Below, one piece after another: positions 43,314 to 53,920 of a DNA stretch of 64,000 nucleotides (its first letter is position 1; the number at the start of each line of letters is the position of its first letter). Source of the DNA: Pseudomonas parafulva NBRC 16636 = DSM 17004 (lineage in GTDB: Bacteria > Pseudomonadota > Gammaproteobacteria > Pseudomonadales > Pseudomonadaceae); NCBI RefSeq assembly GCF_000730645.1, contig NZ_BBIU01000019.1, positions 1-64,000 on the forward strand. Reading direction: 5' to 3'. The notes beneath the pieces are model-generated. The model was given only the letters and a program-made list of their open reading frames with translations, had not been told where the DNA came from and did no database searches. The position numbers and the translations under genes were made by a program.

Positions 43314-44471
43314 ATGCAATTCAAGCCAGCCGTTACCGCTCTGGTTTCCGCCGTCGCCCTGGCAACCCTGCTCAGTGGCTGCAAGAAAGAAGAAGCGTCA
43401 GCGCCCGCAGCGCAGGCTCCTCAGGTCGGCGTCGTCACCCTTCAGCCCCAGGCTTTCACCTTGACCACCGAGCTGCCGGGGCGCACCACCGCCTACCGGG
43501 TTGCCGAAGTGCGCCCGCAGGTCAATGGCATCATCCTCAAGCGCCTGTTCAAGGAAGGCAGCGAGGTGAAGCAGGGCCAGCAGCTGTACCAGATCGACCC
43601 TGCGGTGTACGAGGCGAACCTGGCCAATGCCCAGGCCGACCTTCAGGCGACCCGCTCGCTGGCCGATCGCTACAAGCAGCTGATCGATGAACAGGCGGTT
43701 TCCCGGCAGGAATACGATGACGCCAATGCCAAGCGCCTGCAGGCAGAAGCGTCGCTCAAGAGCGCCCAGATCGACTTGCGCTACACCAAGGTCATGGCAC
43801 CGATCAGCGGCCGGATCGGCCGTTCTGCGGTGACCGAGGGCGCGCTGGTGAACAATGGCCAGACCAACGCCATGGCCACCATCCAGCAACTGGACCCGAT
43901 CTACGTCGACGTCACCCAGTCCACTGCCGAACTGCTCAAATTGCGCCGTGACCTTGAAAGCGGCCAACTGCAGAAGGCCGGCGACAACGCCGCCTCGGTG
44001 CAACTGGTGCTGGAGGACGGCAGCCTGTTCAAGCAGGAAGGCCGCCTGGAATTCTCGGAAGTGGCCGTGGACGAAACCACCGGCTCGGTGACCCTGCGCG
44101 CCATCTTCGCCAACCCTGACCACACGCTGCTGCCAGGCATGTTCGTGCACGCACGGCTCAAGGCCGGCGTCAACGCCAATGCCATCCTTGCCCCGCAGCA
44201 GGGTGTAACCCGCGACCTCAAAGGCGCACCCACAGCGCTGGTGGTCGGCAAGGACAACAAGGTCGAGCTGCGCCAGCTCAAGGCCAACCGTACCCTGGGC
44301 AGCGACTGGCTGATCGAGGAAGGCCTGAACCCGGGCGACCGCCTGATCACCGAAGGCCTGCAGTACGTGCGCCCTGGCGTCGAGGTCAAGGTCAGCGACG
44401 CCACCAACGTCAAGAAGCCGGGTAGCCCTGAACAGGGCAACGCAGCGCCAGCTGACGCCAAAGCGGAGTAA
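43314..44471 (+). CDS. ttgA: RND efflux periplasmic adaptor TtgA
   Basis: A 385-residue membrane fusion protein of the TtgABC multidrug and solvent efflux pump. It has a lipoprotein signal with lipobox LLSGC (lipidated Cys near 23), a biotinyl-lipoyl-like domain, a hairpin helix region (about 100-170), and the beta-barrel and membrane-proximal domains. It links TtgB in the inner membrane to TtgC. GAGGA precedes the ATG; ttgB follows after 3 nt. Confidence 0.96.
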   Translation: MQFKPAVTALVSAVALATLLSGCKKEEASAPAAQAPQVGVVTLQPQAFTLTTELPGRTTAYRVAEVRPQVNGIILKRLFKEGSEVKQGQQLYQIDPAVYEANLANAQADLQATRSLADRYKQLIDEQAVSRQEYDDANAKRLQAEASLKSAQIDLRYTKVMAPISGRIGRSAVTEGALVNNGQTNAMATIQQLDPIYVDVTQSTAELLKLRRDLESGQLQKAGDNAASVQLVLEDGSLFKQEGRLEFSEVAVDETTGSVTLRAIFANPDHTLLPGMFVHARLKAGVNANAILAPQQGVTRDLKGAPTALVVGKDNKVELRQLKANRTLGSDWLIEEGLNPGDRLITEGLQYVRPGVEVKVSDATNVKKPGSPEQGNAAPADAKAE

Positions 44472-44474
44472 ACC

Positions 44475-47400
44475 ATGTCGAAGTTCTTTATTGATCGCCC
44501 GATCTTCGCCTGGGTGATCGCCTTGGTGATCATGCTGGTCGGCGCCCTGTCGATCCTGAAGCTGCCGATCAACCAGTACCCCAGTATCGCGCCACCGGCC
44601 ATCGCCATCGCCGTGACCTACCCGGGCGCCTCCGCGCAGACCGTGCAGGACACCGTGGTGCAGGTGATCGAGCAGCAGCTCAACGGTATCGACAACCTGC
44701 GGTACGTGTCGTCTGAAAGCAACTCAGACGGCAGCATGACCATCACGGCCACCTTCGAACAGGGCACCAACGCTGACACCGCGCAGGTTCAGGTTCAGAA
44801 CAAGCTGAACCTGGCCACGCCCCTGTTGCCGCAGGAAGTGCAGCAGCAGGGTATCCGCGTCACCAAGGCAGTGAAGAACTTCCTGCTGGTGATCGGCCTG
44901 GTGTCCGAAGACGGCAGCATGACCAAGGACGACCTGGCCAACTACATCGTCTCCAACATGCAGGACCCGATCTCACGGACCGCAGGTGTGGGCGACTTCC
45001 AGGTGTTCGGCGCGCAGTACGCCATGCGCATCTGGCTGGATCCGGCCAAGCTGAACAAGTTCCAGCTGACCCCGGTGGACGTTAAAACCGCCGTGGCCGC
45101 GCAGAACGTGCAGGTTTCCTCCGGCCAGCTTGGCGGCTTGCCGGCCATGCCGGGTACCCAGCTGAACGCCACCATCATCGGCAAGACCCGCCTGCAAACC
45201 GCCGAGCAGTTCGAGAAGATTCTGCTCAAGGTCAACAGCGATGGCTCTCAGGTACGCCTGGGCGACGTCGCAGACGTTGGCCTGGGTGGTGAAAACTACG
45301 CCGTCAGTGCCCAGTTCAACGGCAAGCCGGCGTCGGGCCTTGCGGTCAAGCTGGCCACCGGCGCCAACGCCCTGGACACTGCCAAGGCACTGCGCCAGAC
45401 CATTGCCGACCTAGAGCCGTTCTTCCCGCCGGGGGTCAAGGCCGTATTCCCCTATGACACCACGCCGGTGGTCACCGAATCGATCAGCGGGGTTATCCAC
45501 ACCCTGATCGAAGCCGTGGTCCTGGTGTTCCTGGTGATGTACCTGTTCCTGCAGAACTTCCGCGCCACCATCATCACCACCATGACGGTACCGGTGGTGT
45601 TGCTGGGCACCTTCGGCATCCTTGCCGCAGCGGGGTTCAGCATCAACACCCTGACCATGTTCGCCATGGTGCTGGCCATCGGCCTGCTGGTGGACGACGC
45701 CATCGTCGTGGTCGAGAACGTCGAGCGGGTCATGTCCGAGGAAGGCTTGCCGCCCAAGGAGGCGACCAAGCGTTCGATGGAGCAGATCCAGGGGGCCCTG
45801 GTGGGTATCGCCCTGGTGCTGTCGGCGGTATTGCTGCCCATGGCCTTCTTCGGCGGCTCCACCGGGGTAATCTACCGGCAGTTCTCCATCACCATCGTCT
45901 CGGCCATGGGCCTCTCGGTGCTGGTGGCGCTGGTGTTCACCCCGGCCCTTTGCGCCACCATGCTCAAGCCGCTGAAAAAGGGCGAGCACCACGTGGCCAA
46001 AGGTGGCTTCTTCGGCTGGTTCAACCGCAACTTCGACCGTAGCGTGAACGGCTACGAGCGCAGCGTGGGCGCCATCCTGCGCAACAAGATTCCGTTCCTG
46101 CTGGCCTATGCACTCATCGTGGTGGGCATGATCTGGCTGTTCACGCGCATTCCAACGGCGTTCCTGCCTGAAGAAGACCAGGGCGTACTGTTTGCCCAGG
46201 TACAGACCCCGGCCGGTTCCAGTGCCGAGCGCACCCAGGCGGTGGTCGACCAGATGCGCGAGTACCTGCTCAAGGACGAAGCGGACACGGTATCGTCGGT
46301 GTTCACCGTCAACGGCTTCAACTTCGCCGGCCGTGGCCAGAGCTCGGGCATGGCGTTCATCATGCTCAAGCCGTGGGGTGAGCGTTCGGCCGAAAACAGC
46401 GTGTTCGGCCTGGCCCAGCGTGCCCAGCAGCACTTCTTCAGCTTCCGTGACGCGATGGTGTTCGCCTTCGCCCCGCCTGCCGTGCTCGAGCTGGGTAACG
46501 CCACCGGCTTCGACGTGTTCCTGCAGGACCGTGGTGGCGTCGGCCACGCCAAGCTGATGGAGGCGCGCAACCAGTTCCTGGCCAAGGCGTCGCAAAGCAA
46601 GATCCTCGCCGGCGTGCGCCCCAACGGCCTGAACGATGAGCCGCAGTACCAGCTGACCATCGATGACGAACGTGCCAGCGCCCTGGGCGTGACCATCTCC
46701 GACATCAACAACACCCTGTCGATTGCCTTGGGCGCCAGCTACGTCAACGACTTCATCGACCGCGGCCGGGTCAAGAAGGTGTACATCCAGGGTGAGGCGA
46801 ATGCCCGCATGAGCCCGGAAGACCTGCAGAAGTGGTACGTGCGCAATGGCGCAGGCGAAATGGTCCCGTTCTCCTCGTTCGCCAAGGGTGAATGGACCTA
46901 CGGTTCGCCCAAGCTGTCGCGCTACAACGGTGTAGAGGCCATGGAGATCCTCGGTGCCCCGGCCCCTGGCTACAGCACGGGTGAGGCCATGGCCGAGGTC
47001 GAGCGGATTGCCGGCGAGCTGCCAAGCGGTGTCGGCTTCGCCTGGACCGGCATGTCCTACGAGGAAAAACTGTCCGGTTCGCAGATGCCGGCCTTGTTCG
47101 CCCTCTCGGTACTGTTCGTGTTCCTGTGCCTGGCAGCGCTGTACGAAAGCTGGTCGATCCCTATCGCGGTGGTGCTGGTGGTGCCGCTGGGTATCATCGG
47201 TGCGCTGATCGCCACCAGCCTGCGCGGGCTGTCCAACGACGTGTACTTCCTGGTGGGCCTGTTGACCACCATCGGTCTGGCGGCGAAAAACGCCATTCTG
47301 ATCGTCGAGTTCGCCAAGGAACTGCACGAACAGGGCCGCAGCCTGTATGACGCCGCCATCGAGGCCTGCCGCATGCGTCTGCGCCCGATCATCATGACCT

Positions 47401-47627
47401 CGCTGGCGTTCATTCTGGGCGTGGTACCGTTGACCATCGCCAGCGGCGCCGGGGCCGGCAGCCAGCACGCCATCGGTACTGGCGTGATCGGCGGCATGAT
47501 CAGCGCCACCGTACTGGCGATCTTCTGGGTACCGCTATTCTTCGTCGCAGTGTCGTCGCTGTTCGGCAGCAAAGAGCCGAAAAAAGACGATACCCCTGAA
47601 ACCCCACGTTATGAGGCTGGGCAATGA
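44475..47627 (+). CDS. ttgB: RND efflux inner-membrane pump TtgB
   Basis: A 1050-residue HAE1-family RND transporter: 12 transmembrane segments and two large periplasmic loops, with an N-terminal [17 protein letters not shown] start and the proton-relay Asp pair in helix 4 ([13 protein letters not shown], near residue 408). It exports antibiotics, aromatic solvents and phenolics by proton motive force. Length and sequence match TtgB. Its stop overlaps the ttgC ATG (ATGA). Confidence 0.97.
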   Translation: MSKFFIDRPIFAWVIALVIMLVGALSILKLPINQYPSIAPPAIAIAVTYPGASAQTVQDTVVQVIEQQLNGIDNLRYVSSESNSDGSMTITATFEQGTNADTAQVQVQNKLNLATPLLPQEVQQQGIRVTKAVKNFLLVIGLVSEDGSMTKDDLANYIVSNMQDPISRTAGVGDFQVFGAQYAMRIWLDPAKLNKFQLTPVDVKTAVAAQNVQVSSGQLGGLPAMPGTQLNATIIGKTRLQTAEQFEKILLKVNSDGSQVRLGDVADVGLGGENYAVSAQFNGKPASGLAVKLATGANALDTAKALRQTIADLEPFFPPGVKAVFPYDTTPVVTESISGVIHTLIEAVVLVFLVMYLFLQNFRATIITTMTVPVVLLGTFGILAAAGFSINTLTMFAMVLAIGLLVDDAIVVVENVERVMSEEGLPPKEATKRSMEQIQGALVGIALVLSAVLLPMAFFGGSTGVIYRQFSITIVSAMGLSVLVALVFTPALCATMLKPLKKGEHHVAKGGFFGWFNRNFDRSVNGYERSVGAILRNKIPFLLAYALIVVGMIWLFTRIPTAFLPEEDQGVLFAQVQTPAGSSAERTQAVVDQMREYLLKDEADTVSSVFTVNGFNFAGRGQSSGMAFIMLKPWGERSAENSVFGLAQRAQQHFFSFRDAMVFAFAPPAVLELGNATGFDVFLQDRGGVGHAKLMEARNQFLAKASQSKILAGVRPNGLNDEPQYQLTIDDERASALGVTISDINNTLSIALGASYVNDFIDRGRVKKVYIQGEANARMSPEDLQKWYVRNGAGEMVPFSSFAKGEWTYGSPKLSRYNGVEAMEILGAPAPGYSTGEAMAEVERIAGELPSGVGFAWTGMSYEEKLSGSQMPALFALSVLFVFLCLAALYESWSIPIAVVLVVPLGIIGALIATSLRGLSNDVYFLVGLLTTIGLAAKNAILIVEFAKELHEQGRSLYDAAIEACRMRLRPIIMTSLAFILGVVPLTIASGAGAGSQHAIGTGVIGGMISATVLAIFWVPLFFVAVSSLFGSKEPKKDDTPETPRYEAGQ

Positions 47628-49078
47628 CCAAGTCTTTGTTGTCCCTGGCAGTTACCGCTCTCGTGCTTGGCGGCTGCTCGCTTATCCCCGATTACAAAAC
47701 CCCGGAAGCACCGGTGGCTGCCCAGTGGCCACAAGGTCCGGCGTACTCGCCAACCCAGTCGGCCAACGTTGCCGCCGCCGAACAAGGCTGGCGTCAGTTC
47801 TTCAACGACCCAGCGCTGCAGCAGTTGATCCAGACCGCGCTGGTGAACAACCGCGACCTGCGTGTGGCAGCACTGAACATCGACGCCTACCGTGCGCAAT
47901 ACCGCATCCAGCGCGCCGACCTGTTCCCGGCGGTGTCGGCCACCGGCAGCGGTAACCGCCAGCGCCTGCCGGCCAACATGTCGCAGACGGGTCAGTCGGC
48001 CATCACCAGCCAGTACTCGGCCACGCTGGGTGTGAGCGCCTACGAACTGGACCTGTTCGGCCGTGTTCGCAGCCTTTCCGAACAGGCTCTGGAAACGTAC
48101 CTGTCCAGCGAGCAGGCACGGCGCTCCACGCAGATCAGCCTGGTGGCCAGCGTGGCCAATGCCTATTACACCTGGCAGGCCGACCAGGCCCTGTTCAAGC
48201 TGACTGAGGACACCCTCAAGAACTACCAGGAAAGCTTCAACCTCACGCGCCGCAGCAACGAAGTGGGCGTGGCATCGGCACTGGACCTGAGCCAGGCACG
48301 CACCGCCGTCGAGGGCGCGCGGGTGAAGTATTCCCAGTACCAGCGCCTGGTTGCCCAGGATGTGAACAGCCTCACCGTGCTGCTGGGCACCGGTATCCCG
48401 AACAACCTGCCTGAGCCGCTCAAGCTGGATGCCGATCAGTTGGCCGACGTGCCGGCTGGCCTGCCTTCAGACCTGCTGCAGCGGCGCCCGGACATCCAGG
48501 AGGCCGAGCACCTGCTCAAGGCCGCCAACGCCAACATCGGCGCCGCGCGGGCTGCGTTCTTCCCGAGCATCAGCCTGACCGCCAACGCGGGCACGCTCAG
48601 CCCTGACATGGGCGGGCTGTTCAAGGGCGGTTCGGGCACCTGGTTGTTCCAGCCACAGATCAACCTGCCGATCTTCAACGCCGGCAGCCTCCGGGCCAGC
48701 CTGGATTACTCGAAGATCCAGAAGGACATCAACGTCGCGAAGTACGAAAAGACCATCCAGACCGCCTTCCAGGAAGTCTCTGATGGCCTGGCGGCGCGCA
48801 AGACCTTCGAAGAGCAATTGCAGGCGCAACGTGACCTGGTGCAGGCCAACCAGGATTACTACCGCCTGGCCGAGCGCCGCTACCGCATCGGCATCGACAG
48901 CAACCTGACCTACCTCGATGCACAACGCAACCTGTTCAGTGCCCAGCAAGCGCTGATCGGTGACCGCCTTTCGCAGCTGACCAGCGAGGTCAACCTGTAC
49001 AAAGCGCTGGGCGGCGGTTGGTATGAGCGCACTGGCCAGGCCAACCAGCAAGCGGCGGTGCAAACGCCCCAAGGCTGA
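47624..49078 (+). CDS. ttgC: Outer-membrane efflux channel TtgC
   Basis: A 484-residue TolC-type outer-membrane factor of the OprM family. It has a lipoprotein signal (LVLGGCS, lipidated Cys near 18) and two repeated outer-membrane efflux domains with long alpha-helices (about 60-260 and 270-460), including the repeat motif [13 protein letters not shown]. It forms the exit duct of TtgABC. Translationally coupled to ttgB by a 4-bp overlap; a long hairpin follows. Confidence 0.96.
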   Translation: MTKSLLSLAVTALVLGGCSLIPDYKTPEAPVAAQWPQGPAYSPTQSANVAAAEQGWRQFFNDPALQQLIQTALVNNRDLRVAALNIDAYRAQYRIQRADLFPAVSATGSGNRQRLPANMSQTGQSAITSQYSATLGVSAYELDLFGRVRSLSEQALETYLSSEQARRSTQISLVASVANAYYTWQADQALFKLTEDTLKNYQESFNLTRRSNEVGVASALDLSQARTAVEGARVKYSQYQRLVAQDVNSLTVLLGTGIPNNLPEPLKLDADQLADVPAGLPSDLLQRRPDIQEAEHLLKAANANIGAARAAFFPSISLTANAGTLSPDMGGLFKGGSGTWLFQPQINLPIFNAGSLRASLDYSKIQKDINVAKYEKTIQTAFQEVSDGLAARKTFEEQLQAQRDLVQANQDYYRLAERRYRIGIDSNLTYLDAQRNLFSAQQALIGDRLSQLTSEVNLYKALGGGWYERTGQANQQAAVQTPQG

Positions 49079-49083
49079 CGCCG

Positions 49084-49127
49084 TTGTTGTACGCAGGCGT
49101 GGCGCCCGCCGCGCTTGCGTACAACAA
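49084..49127. terminator. Long hairpin after ttgABC
   Basis: TTGTTGTACGCA (49084-49095) and TGCGTACAACAA (49116-49127) form a perfect 12-bp stem, with a further GC-rich inner stem between. No long T-run follows, but position suggests operon termination or mRNA protection. Confidence 0.65.
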
Positions 49128-49314
49128 TTAACTAACTGGAACATTCCGTTCGATTATCGCCCCATTCCGTCTGCGGCGAATTGCCTCTCCCCCGCACCAC
49201 CCCGCACCATCTTCCCCACGCAACGTTGCCCCGGTTTACGGAATACCGACCGCCTCAGCCGGCCTGCGCCTGCAAGGCACCGATTCGCCCATAAAAACAA
49301 GAGATCCACGACAC

Positions 49315-50568
49315 ATGAGCACTTTGCCACCCGCACGCCAGCTGCTGCCCGGCCTGTTGGCCATGTCCTGCGCTTTCCCTCTGTACGCCGCCGAAGGGGG
49401 GTTCATGGAGGACGCCAAGGCCACTCTCAACCTGCGCAACTTCTACATCAACCGCAATTTCGTCGACCCTGCACATGCTCAGGGCAAGGCCGAGGAATGG
49501 ACGCAAAGCTTCATTCTGGATGCCCGTTCCGGCTTCACTCAGGGCACTATCGGCTTCGGTGTGGATGTACTGGGGCTGTACTCGGTCAAGCTCGACGGTG
49601 GCAGGGGTACCACCAACACTCAACTGCTGCCGGTGCACGATGACGGCCGCCCGGCCGACGACTTCGGCAGGCTTGGGGTAGCGCTGAAGGCCAAGCTGTC
49701 CCAGACCGAACTGAAAGTCGGTGAGTGGATGCCGGTGCTGCCGATCCTGCGCTCGGACGATGGCCGCTCGTTGCCCCAGACCTTCCGTGGCGGCCAGCTG
49801 ACCTCGAAGGAAATCGCTGGGCTGACCCTGTACGCCGGGCAGTTCCGCGGCAACAGCCCGCGCAACGATGCGAGCATGGACGACATGTCGCTCACCGGCC
49901 GCGCCGCCATCACCTCTGACCGCTTCAACTTCGCCGGTGGTGAGTACACCTTCAACGACAAGCGCACGATGATCGGCCTGTGGGATGCCCAGCTCAAGGA
50001 CATCTACCGCCAGCAGTACCTCAACCTGGTGCACAGCCAGCCGCTGGGCGACTGGACCCTGGGTGCCAACCTGGGCTACTTCATCGGCAAGGAAGACGGC
50101 TCCGAGCGGGCCGGCAAGCTGGACAACCGCACCGCCTCGGCCATGCTCTCGGCACGCTACCAAGGCCATACCTTCTACGTCGGCCTGCAGAAGGTCAGCG
50201 GCGACAACGCCTGGATGCGGGTCAACGGCACCAGCGGCGGCACACTGGCCAACGACAGCTACAACTCAAGCTTCGACAATGCCAAGGAGCGCTCGTGGCA
50301 GGTTCGCCATGACTTCAACTTCGCCACTGTCGGCGTACCGGGGCTGACCCTGATGAACCGCTATATCAAAGGTGACAACGTCACTGCGGGCCGTGTAGAT
50401 GACGGCAAGGAATGGGCCCGTGAGACGGAACTCGCCTACGTGATCCAGGCCGGCACCTTCAAGGACCTGTCGCTGAAATGGCGAAATTCGACCATGCGCC
50501 GTGACTTCAGCACCAACGCGTTCGATGAGAACCGGCTGATCGTGAGTTACCCCCTCAACCTCCTGTAA
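49315..50568 (+). CDS. OprD-family outer-membrane porin (BenF/OpdK-like)
   Basis: A 417-residue OprD-family porin. Signal peptide about 1-24 (PLYA-AE), mature start GGFMEDAKATLNLRNFYINRNF, then OprD stretches (GFGVDVLGLYSVKLDGG, RSDDGRSLPQTFRGG) and a C-terminal IVSYPLNLL. Its place beside the pca genes fits an aromatic or organic-acid porin such as BenF/OpdK-type channels, but the substrate is inferred. It is a paralogue of the opdH product elsewhere in this window. Confidence 0.88.
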   Translation: MSTLPPARQLLPGLLAMSCAFPLYAAEGGFMEDAKATLNLRNFYINRNFVDPAHAQGKAEEWTQSFILDARSGFTQGTIGFGVDVLGLYSVKLDGGRGTTNTQLLPVHDDGRPADDFGRLGVALKAKLSQTELKVGEWMPVLPILRSDDGRSLPQTFRGGQLTSKEIAGLTLYAGQFRGNSPRNDASMDDMSLTGRAAITSDRFNFAGGEYTFNDKRTMIGLWDAQLKDIYRQQYLNLVHSQPLGDWTLGANLGYFIGKEDGSERAGKLDNRTASAMLSARYQGHTFYVGLQKVSGDNAWMRVNGTSGGTLANDSYNSSFDNAKERSWQVRHDFNFATVGVPGLTLMNRYIKGDNVTAGRVDDGKEWARETELAYVIQAGTFKDLSLKWRNSTMRRDFSTNAFDENRLIVSYPLNLL

Positions 50569-50705
50569 GTGCCTGGCTGCACAAGGCCCGCCCCGCTTGC
50601 CGGGTGCGGGCTCGCCATTCGTCTGGCTGATGATGGTGGAGCCTGGGGCTATCCTGAGCTATATCGGGAGCAACATCCCGATCAGGCACGACAGGAGGCA
50701 CAACA

Positions 50706-51191
50706 GTGAAAACCCTCGCCGAGCACCTGAGCCAGTACGCCAGCTACCACCGCGACCCGCGCAACATCGCCACCCATTTCATCGGCATCCCCATGATCGT
50801 GCTGGCCGTGGCCATCCTGCTGTCGCGCCCTGGCTGGGAGGTAGCCGGTGTATGGCTGTCCCCTGCCCTGCTCGCGGTGGTGGCTGCTGTCTGGTTTTAC
50901 CTGCGGCTCGATATCCCGTTCGGCCTGGTGATGGGGCTGTTGCTGGGGCTGTGCCTGTGGGTAGGCCAGGCGCTGGCGGTGCAGGCTACCGCAGTGTGGC
51001 TTATGGCCGGCCTGGGTGCATTCGTGGTGGGTTGGGTGATCCAGTTCGTGGGGCATTACTACGAGGGGCGTAAACCGGCATTCGTCGATGACGTCAGCGG
51101 CCTGATCATCGGCCCGCTGTTCGTGGTGGCTGAAGCGGCGTTCATGCTGGGCCTGCGGTCATCCCTAAAGCGCAGCATTGATACGGATTGA
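50706..51191 (+). CDS. Mpo1-like (DUF962) membrane protein
   Basis: A 161-residue protein with four to five hydrophobic segments. The conserved N-terminal YHRDPRNIATHFIGIP and C-terminal VGHYYEGRKPAFVDD motifs belong to DUF962/Mpo1. Yeast Mpo1 is an Fe2+-dependent dioxygenase that alpha-oxidises 2-hydroxy fatty acids; the paired His residues seen here fit such a metal site. Bacterial function is unproven. Convergent with pcaC. Confidence 0.85.
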   Translation: MKTLAEHLSQYASYHRDPRNIATHFIGIPMIVLAVAILLSRPGWEVAGVWLSPALLAVVAAVWFYLRLDIPFGLVMGLLLGLCLWVGQALAVQATAVWLMAGLGAFVVGWVIQFVGHYYEGRKPAFVDDVSGLIIGPLFVVAEAAFMLGLRSSLKRSIDTD

Positions 51192-51240
51192 GATAGCGTG
51201 AGGGCCGCCAGGGGCCTGCCTTGAGGGTTTTTTCGCCTGT

Positions 51241-51274
51241 GAGATCGAGCGCCGCCCGCGCGGCGCTCGATCTC
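51241..51274. repeat. REP-like palindrome between mpo1-like gene and pcaC
   Basis: GAGATCGAGCGCCGC (51241-51255) and its exact complement (51260-51274) form a 15-bp stem with a 4-nt loop. The half GAGATCGAGCGCCGC recalls a repeat common in P. putida genomes. A TTTTTT run lies just before it, so as an intrinsic terminator it is not oriented usefully. Confidence 0.75.
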
Positions 51275-51352
51275 ATAGGCGCAATCCCTGTTACGGCGAA
51301 CACCCTTCAGCCCCCCACGGCGTATCGCATGCTGCGGCATTCGGCCAAAGGG

Positions 51353-51745
51353 TCAGCCGCGCGATTCCACGCCCAGCTCATCCCACACCGACTCAGCCAG
51401 GTGGAACGTGGCATTGGCTGCCGGGATGCCGCAGTAGATGGCGCTCTGCATCAGCACCTCCTTGATTTCGTCACGGGTCACGCCATTGTTGGCAGCCGCG
51501 CGCAAGTGCAGTTTCAGCTCGTCGTTGCGGTTCATGCCGATCAGCATAGCGATGGTAATCAGGCTGCGGGTGTGGCGTGGCAGGCCCGGGCGGGTCCAGA
51601 TGTCGCCCCAGGCGTGGCGGGTGATCATTTCCTGGAACTCGCCATTGAAGTCGTTCAGCTTCTCCAGGCTGCGGTCCACGTGGGCATCACCCAGTACCGC
51701 ACGGCGTACCTGCATGCCGGCGTCGTAACGTTGTTTCTCGTCCAT
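51353..51745 (-). CDS. pcaC: 4-carboxymuconolactone decarboxylase
   Basis: A 130-residue all-helical carboxymuconolactone decarboxylase (CMD/AhpD-like fold). It converts 4-carboxymuconolactone to beta-ketoadipate enol-lactone. Family residues are seen in WGDIWTRPGLPRHTRSL and HLRAAANNGVTRDEIKEVL. The ATG at 51745 yields the usual length; a longer frame to 51883 lies in pcaD. It is the last gene of the pcaFTBDC run, 10 nt after pcaD. Confidence 0.95.
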   Translation of the reverse strand: MDEKQRYDAGMQVRRAVLGDAHVDRSLEKLNDFNGEFQEMITRHAWGDIWTRPGLPRHTRSLITIAMLIGMNRNDELKLHLRAAANNGVTRDEIKEVLMQSAIYCGIPAANATFHLAESVWDELGVESRG

Positions 51746-51755
51746 GGTCAAGTAC

Positions 51756-52547
51756 TCAGTGAGCCTGCAGAAAGTCGAGCACGCGGCGGCTGAACGCTTC
51801 GCCGATCTCCACGTTGGACAAGTGCGCCGCCGGGAACTCGGCATAGTCGGCACCCTGGATGGCAGCCTGCATGAAGCGGCCATGGGCTGGCGTGGTCACC
51901 ACGTCCTCGGTACCGGCAACAATCAGGGTAGGCACCTTGATACCGCCTACTTGCTCGCGGAAGTCCGCATCACGTACCGCCGCACAGTTGGCTGCGTAGC
52001 CTTGCGGGCTGGTCTGCGCCAGCATCTGGCAGATGCGCTGCGCCTGTTGTGGCTGGGCCTGGGCAAAGCCCGGGGTGAACCAGCGGGCGATGGAGGCATC
52101 ACGCAGCTCGACCATCGCCTGTTGCCCGCCCTTGAGCACGGTGTCGATGCGGCTGTTCCACACCTCGGCAGTGCCGATCTGGGCGGCGGTGTTGCACAAG
52201 GTGAGGCTGCGCAGGCGCTGGCCGGCATTGATGCCCAGCCACTGCCCGATCAGCCCGCCCATCGAAAGGCCGACAAAATGCGCTTGCGGGATATCCAAGG
52301 CATCCAGCAGGGCCAGCACGTCACGGCCCAGTTGCTCGATACTGTACGGGCCGGCCGTGACCAACGATGCGCCATGCCCCCGGGTGTCGTAGCGCAGCAC
52401 GCGAAAGTGTTGGGTCCACAGCGGCATTTGGGTCTCCCACATGCCGAGGTCGGTACCCAACGAGTTGGACAAGACCAGCACCGGCGCCGCTTCGGGGCCA
52501 TCGATCTGGTAATTCAAAACGCCATCGGCCAATTGCACGTGCGCCAC
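51756..52547 (-). CDS. pcaD: 3-oxoadipate enol-lactonase
   Basis: A 263-residue alpha/beta hydrolase that opens beta-ketoadipate enol-lactone to beta-ketoadipate. The nucleophile elbow is GLSMGG (Ser near residue 95), and oxyanion region SNSLGTDLGMW lies near 26-36. A GTG start at 52547 follows GAAGGAG and gives the canonical AHVQLADG beginning. Located between pcaB (11 nt) and pcaC in the operon. Confidence 0.95.
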   Translation of the reverse strand: MAHVQLADGVLNYQIDGPEAAPVLVLSNSLGTDLGMWETQMPLWTQHFRVLRYDTRGHGASLVTAGPYSIEQLGRDVLALLDALDIPQAHFVGLSMGGLIGQWLGINAGQRLRSLTLCNTAAQIGTAEVWNSRIDTVLKGGQQAMVELRDASIARWFTPGFAQAQPQQAQRICQMLAQTSPQGYAANCAAVRDADFREQVGGIKVPTLIVAGTEDVVTTPAHGRFMQAAIQGADYAEFPAAHLSNVEIGEAFSRRVLDFLQAH

Positions 52548-52558
52548 AGCGGTCTCCT

Positions 52559-53911
52559 TCAGGCAGTGAAATGTTGATGTTCGGACACAGCACGCGCTAC
52601 CCACACCCGGGCCTGGCCCAGGTAATGCGCGGGGTCGAGCAGGCGGTCCAGTTCTTCGGCAGACAACTGCGCCGTGACCTGCGGTTCATCACCCAGCACC
52701 GCGCGCAAATGGCGCTGCTCGGCGACCGCACGGCGGCAGCACTGCTCCAGCAAATGGTGGGCACTGTCGCGGCCAAGCCGCTGGGCCAGCACGATGCTTA
52801 CAGCCTCGGCCAGTACCAGCCCCTGGGTCAGGTCCAGGTTACGGCGCATGCGCGGGGCGTCCACTTCCATGCCCTGGGCAATGATCTGGGCCTGGCGCAG
52901 CGCCCCGGAAACCAAACAGCAGATCTCAGGCAGGGTTTCCCATTCTGCATGCCACAGCCCCAGGCTGCGTTCGTGCTCCTGCGGCATCGCCGCAAACAGC
53001 GTCGAAACCAGGCCCGGTACCCGCGTAGCCGCGCCAATCAGCACAGCAGCGCCCACCGGGTTACGTTTGTGCGGCATGGTCGACGAGCCGCCCTTGCCCG
53101 GTGCGGAAGGCTCGAACACCTCCCCCGCCTCGGTCTGCATCAGCAGGCTGACGTCACGCCCGAACTTGCCCAGGCTACCGGCGATCAGCCCCAGCACCGA
53201 GGCGAACTCCACCAGACGGTCACGCTGGGTGTGCCACGGCTGCTCCGGCAGCGTCAGTTGCAACTGTTCGGCCAGGCCTTCGGCCACCGGCAGTGCCTTG
53301 CTGCCCAACGCCGCCAGGCTGCCAGAGGCGCCCCCGAACTGCAGCACCAGCAACCGCGGCCGTAACTGTTGCAGGCGCTGGCGGTGGCGTGTGAGCGCAC
53401 CCAGCACGCCAGCCAGTTTCATGCCGAGGGTAACCGGGGTTGCATGCTGCAACCAGGTGCGGCCCACCAGCGGCGTATCGGCGTGCAGCAGCGCCTGGCG
53501 GGCCAGCGTGTCGGCCAGTGCAGCCAGGTCAGCCTCGACAAGCGCCAACGCATCGCGCAACTGCAGCACCAGGCCAGTGTCCATGGCGTCCTGGCTGGTG
53601 GCGCCAAGGTGCACGTAGCGTTCAGCTTCCGGTACACCCGTGGCGATCACCTTGCCCAGCGCCTTCACCAGTGGGATGGCCGAATTGCCAGCCGTGGCGA
53701 TCGCTTCGGCAAGCGCCCCCACGTCATAGCGTTCGGCCTTGCAGGCCGCTTCGATTGCAGCCACCGCACTTTGCGGCACCAGCCCTGCCGCCGCCTCGGC
53801 CCGCGCCAGGGCGGCTTCGAAGTCGAGCATGCCCTGCAGGCGGCCGCGGTCGGAGAACACCTCACGCATGGCCGGCGCGGTGAAGTAGGCATCGAACAAC
53901 TGGTTGGTCAT
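52559..53911 (-). CDS. pcaB: 3-carboxy-cis,cis-muconate cycloisomerase
   Basis: A 450-residue fumarase/aspartase-superfamily enzyme that lactonises 3-carboxymuconate to 4-carboxymuconolactone. Superfamily signature GSSTMPHKRNP (about 284-294) and the active-site GATSQDAMDT (about 102-111) are clear. It lies between pcaT (9 nt) and pcaD. Full length and no defects seen. Confidence 0.96.
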   Translation of the reverse strand: MTNQLFDAYFTAPAMREVFSDRGRLQGMLDFEAALARAEAAAGLVPQSAVAAIEAACKAERYDVGALAEAIATAGNSAIPLVKALGKVIATGVPEAERYVHLGATSQDAMDTGLVLQLRDALALVEADLAALADTLARQALLHADTPLVGRTWLQHATPVTLGMKLAGVLGALTRHRQRLQQLRPRLLVLQFGGASGSLAALGSKALPVAEGLAEQLQLTLPEQPWHTQRDRLVEFASVLGLIAGSLGKFGRDVSLLMQTEAGEVFEPSAPGKGGSSTMPHKRNPVGAAVLIGAATRVPGLVSTLFAAMPQEHERSLGLWHAEWETLPEICCLVSGALRQAQIIAQGMEVDAPRMRRNLDLTQGLVLAEAVSIVLAQRLGRDSAHHLLEQCCRRAVAEQRHLRAVLGDEPQVTAQLSAEELDRLLDPAHYLGQARVWVARAVSEHQHFTA

Positions 53912-53920
53912 GCAACGTCC

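Noticed and set aside
45411..47468. 685-codon minus-strand open frame opposite ttgB
   Set aside because: Antisense shadow of a strongly conserved RND pump gene; low-complexity composition.
51228..51274. T-run plus hairpin as an intrinsic terminator of the mpo1-like gene
   Set aside because: The T-run precedes the hairpin on the coding strand, which is the wrong order; classed as a REP-like repeat.
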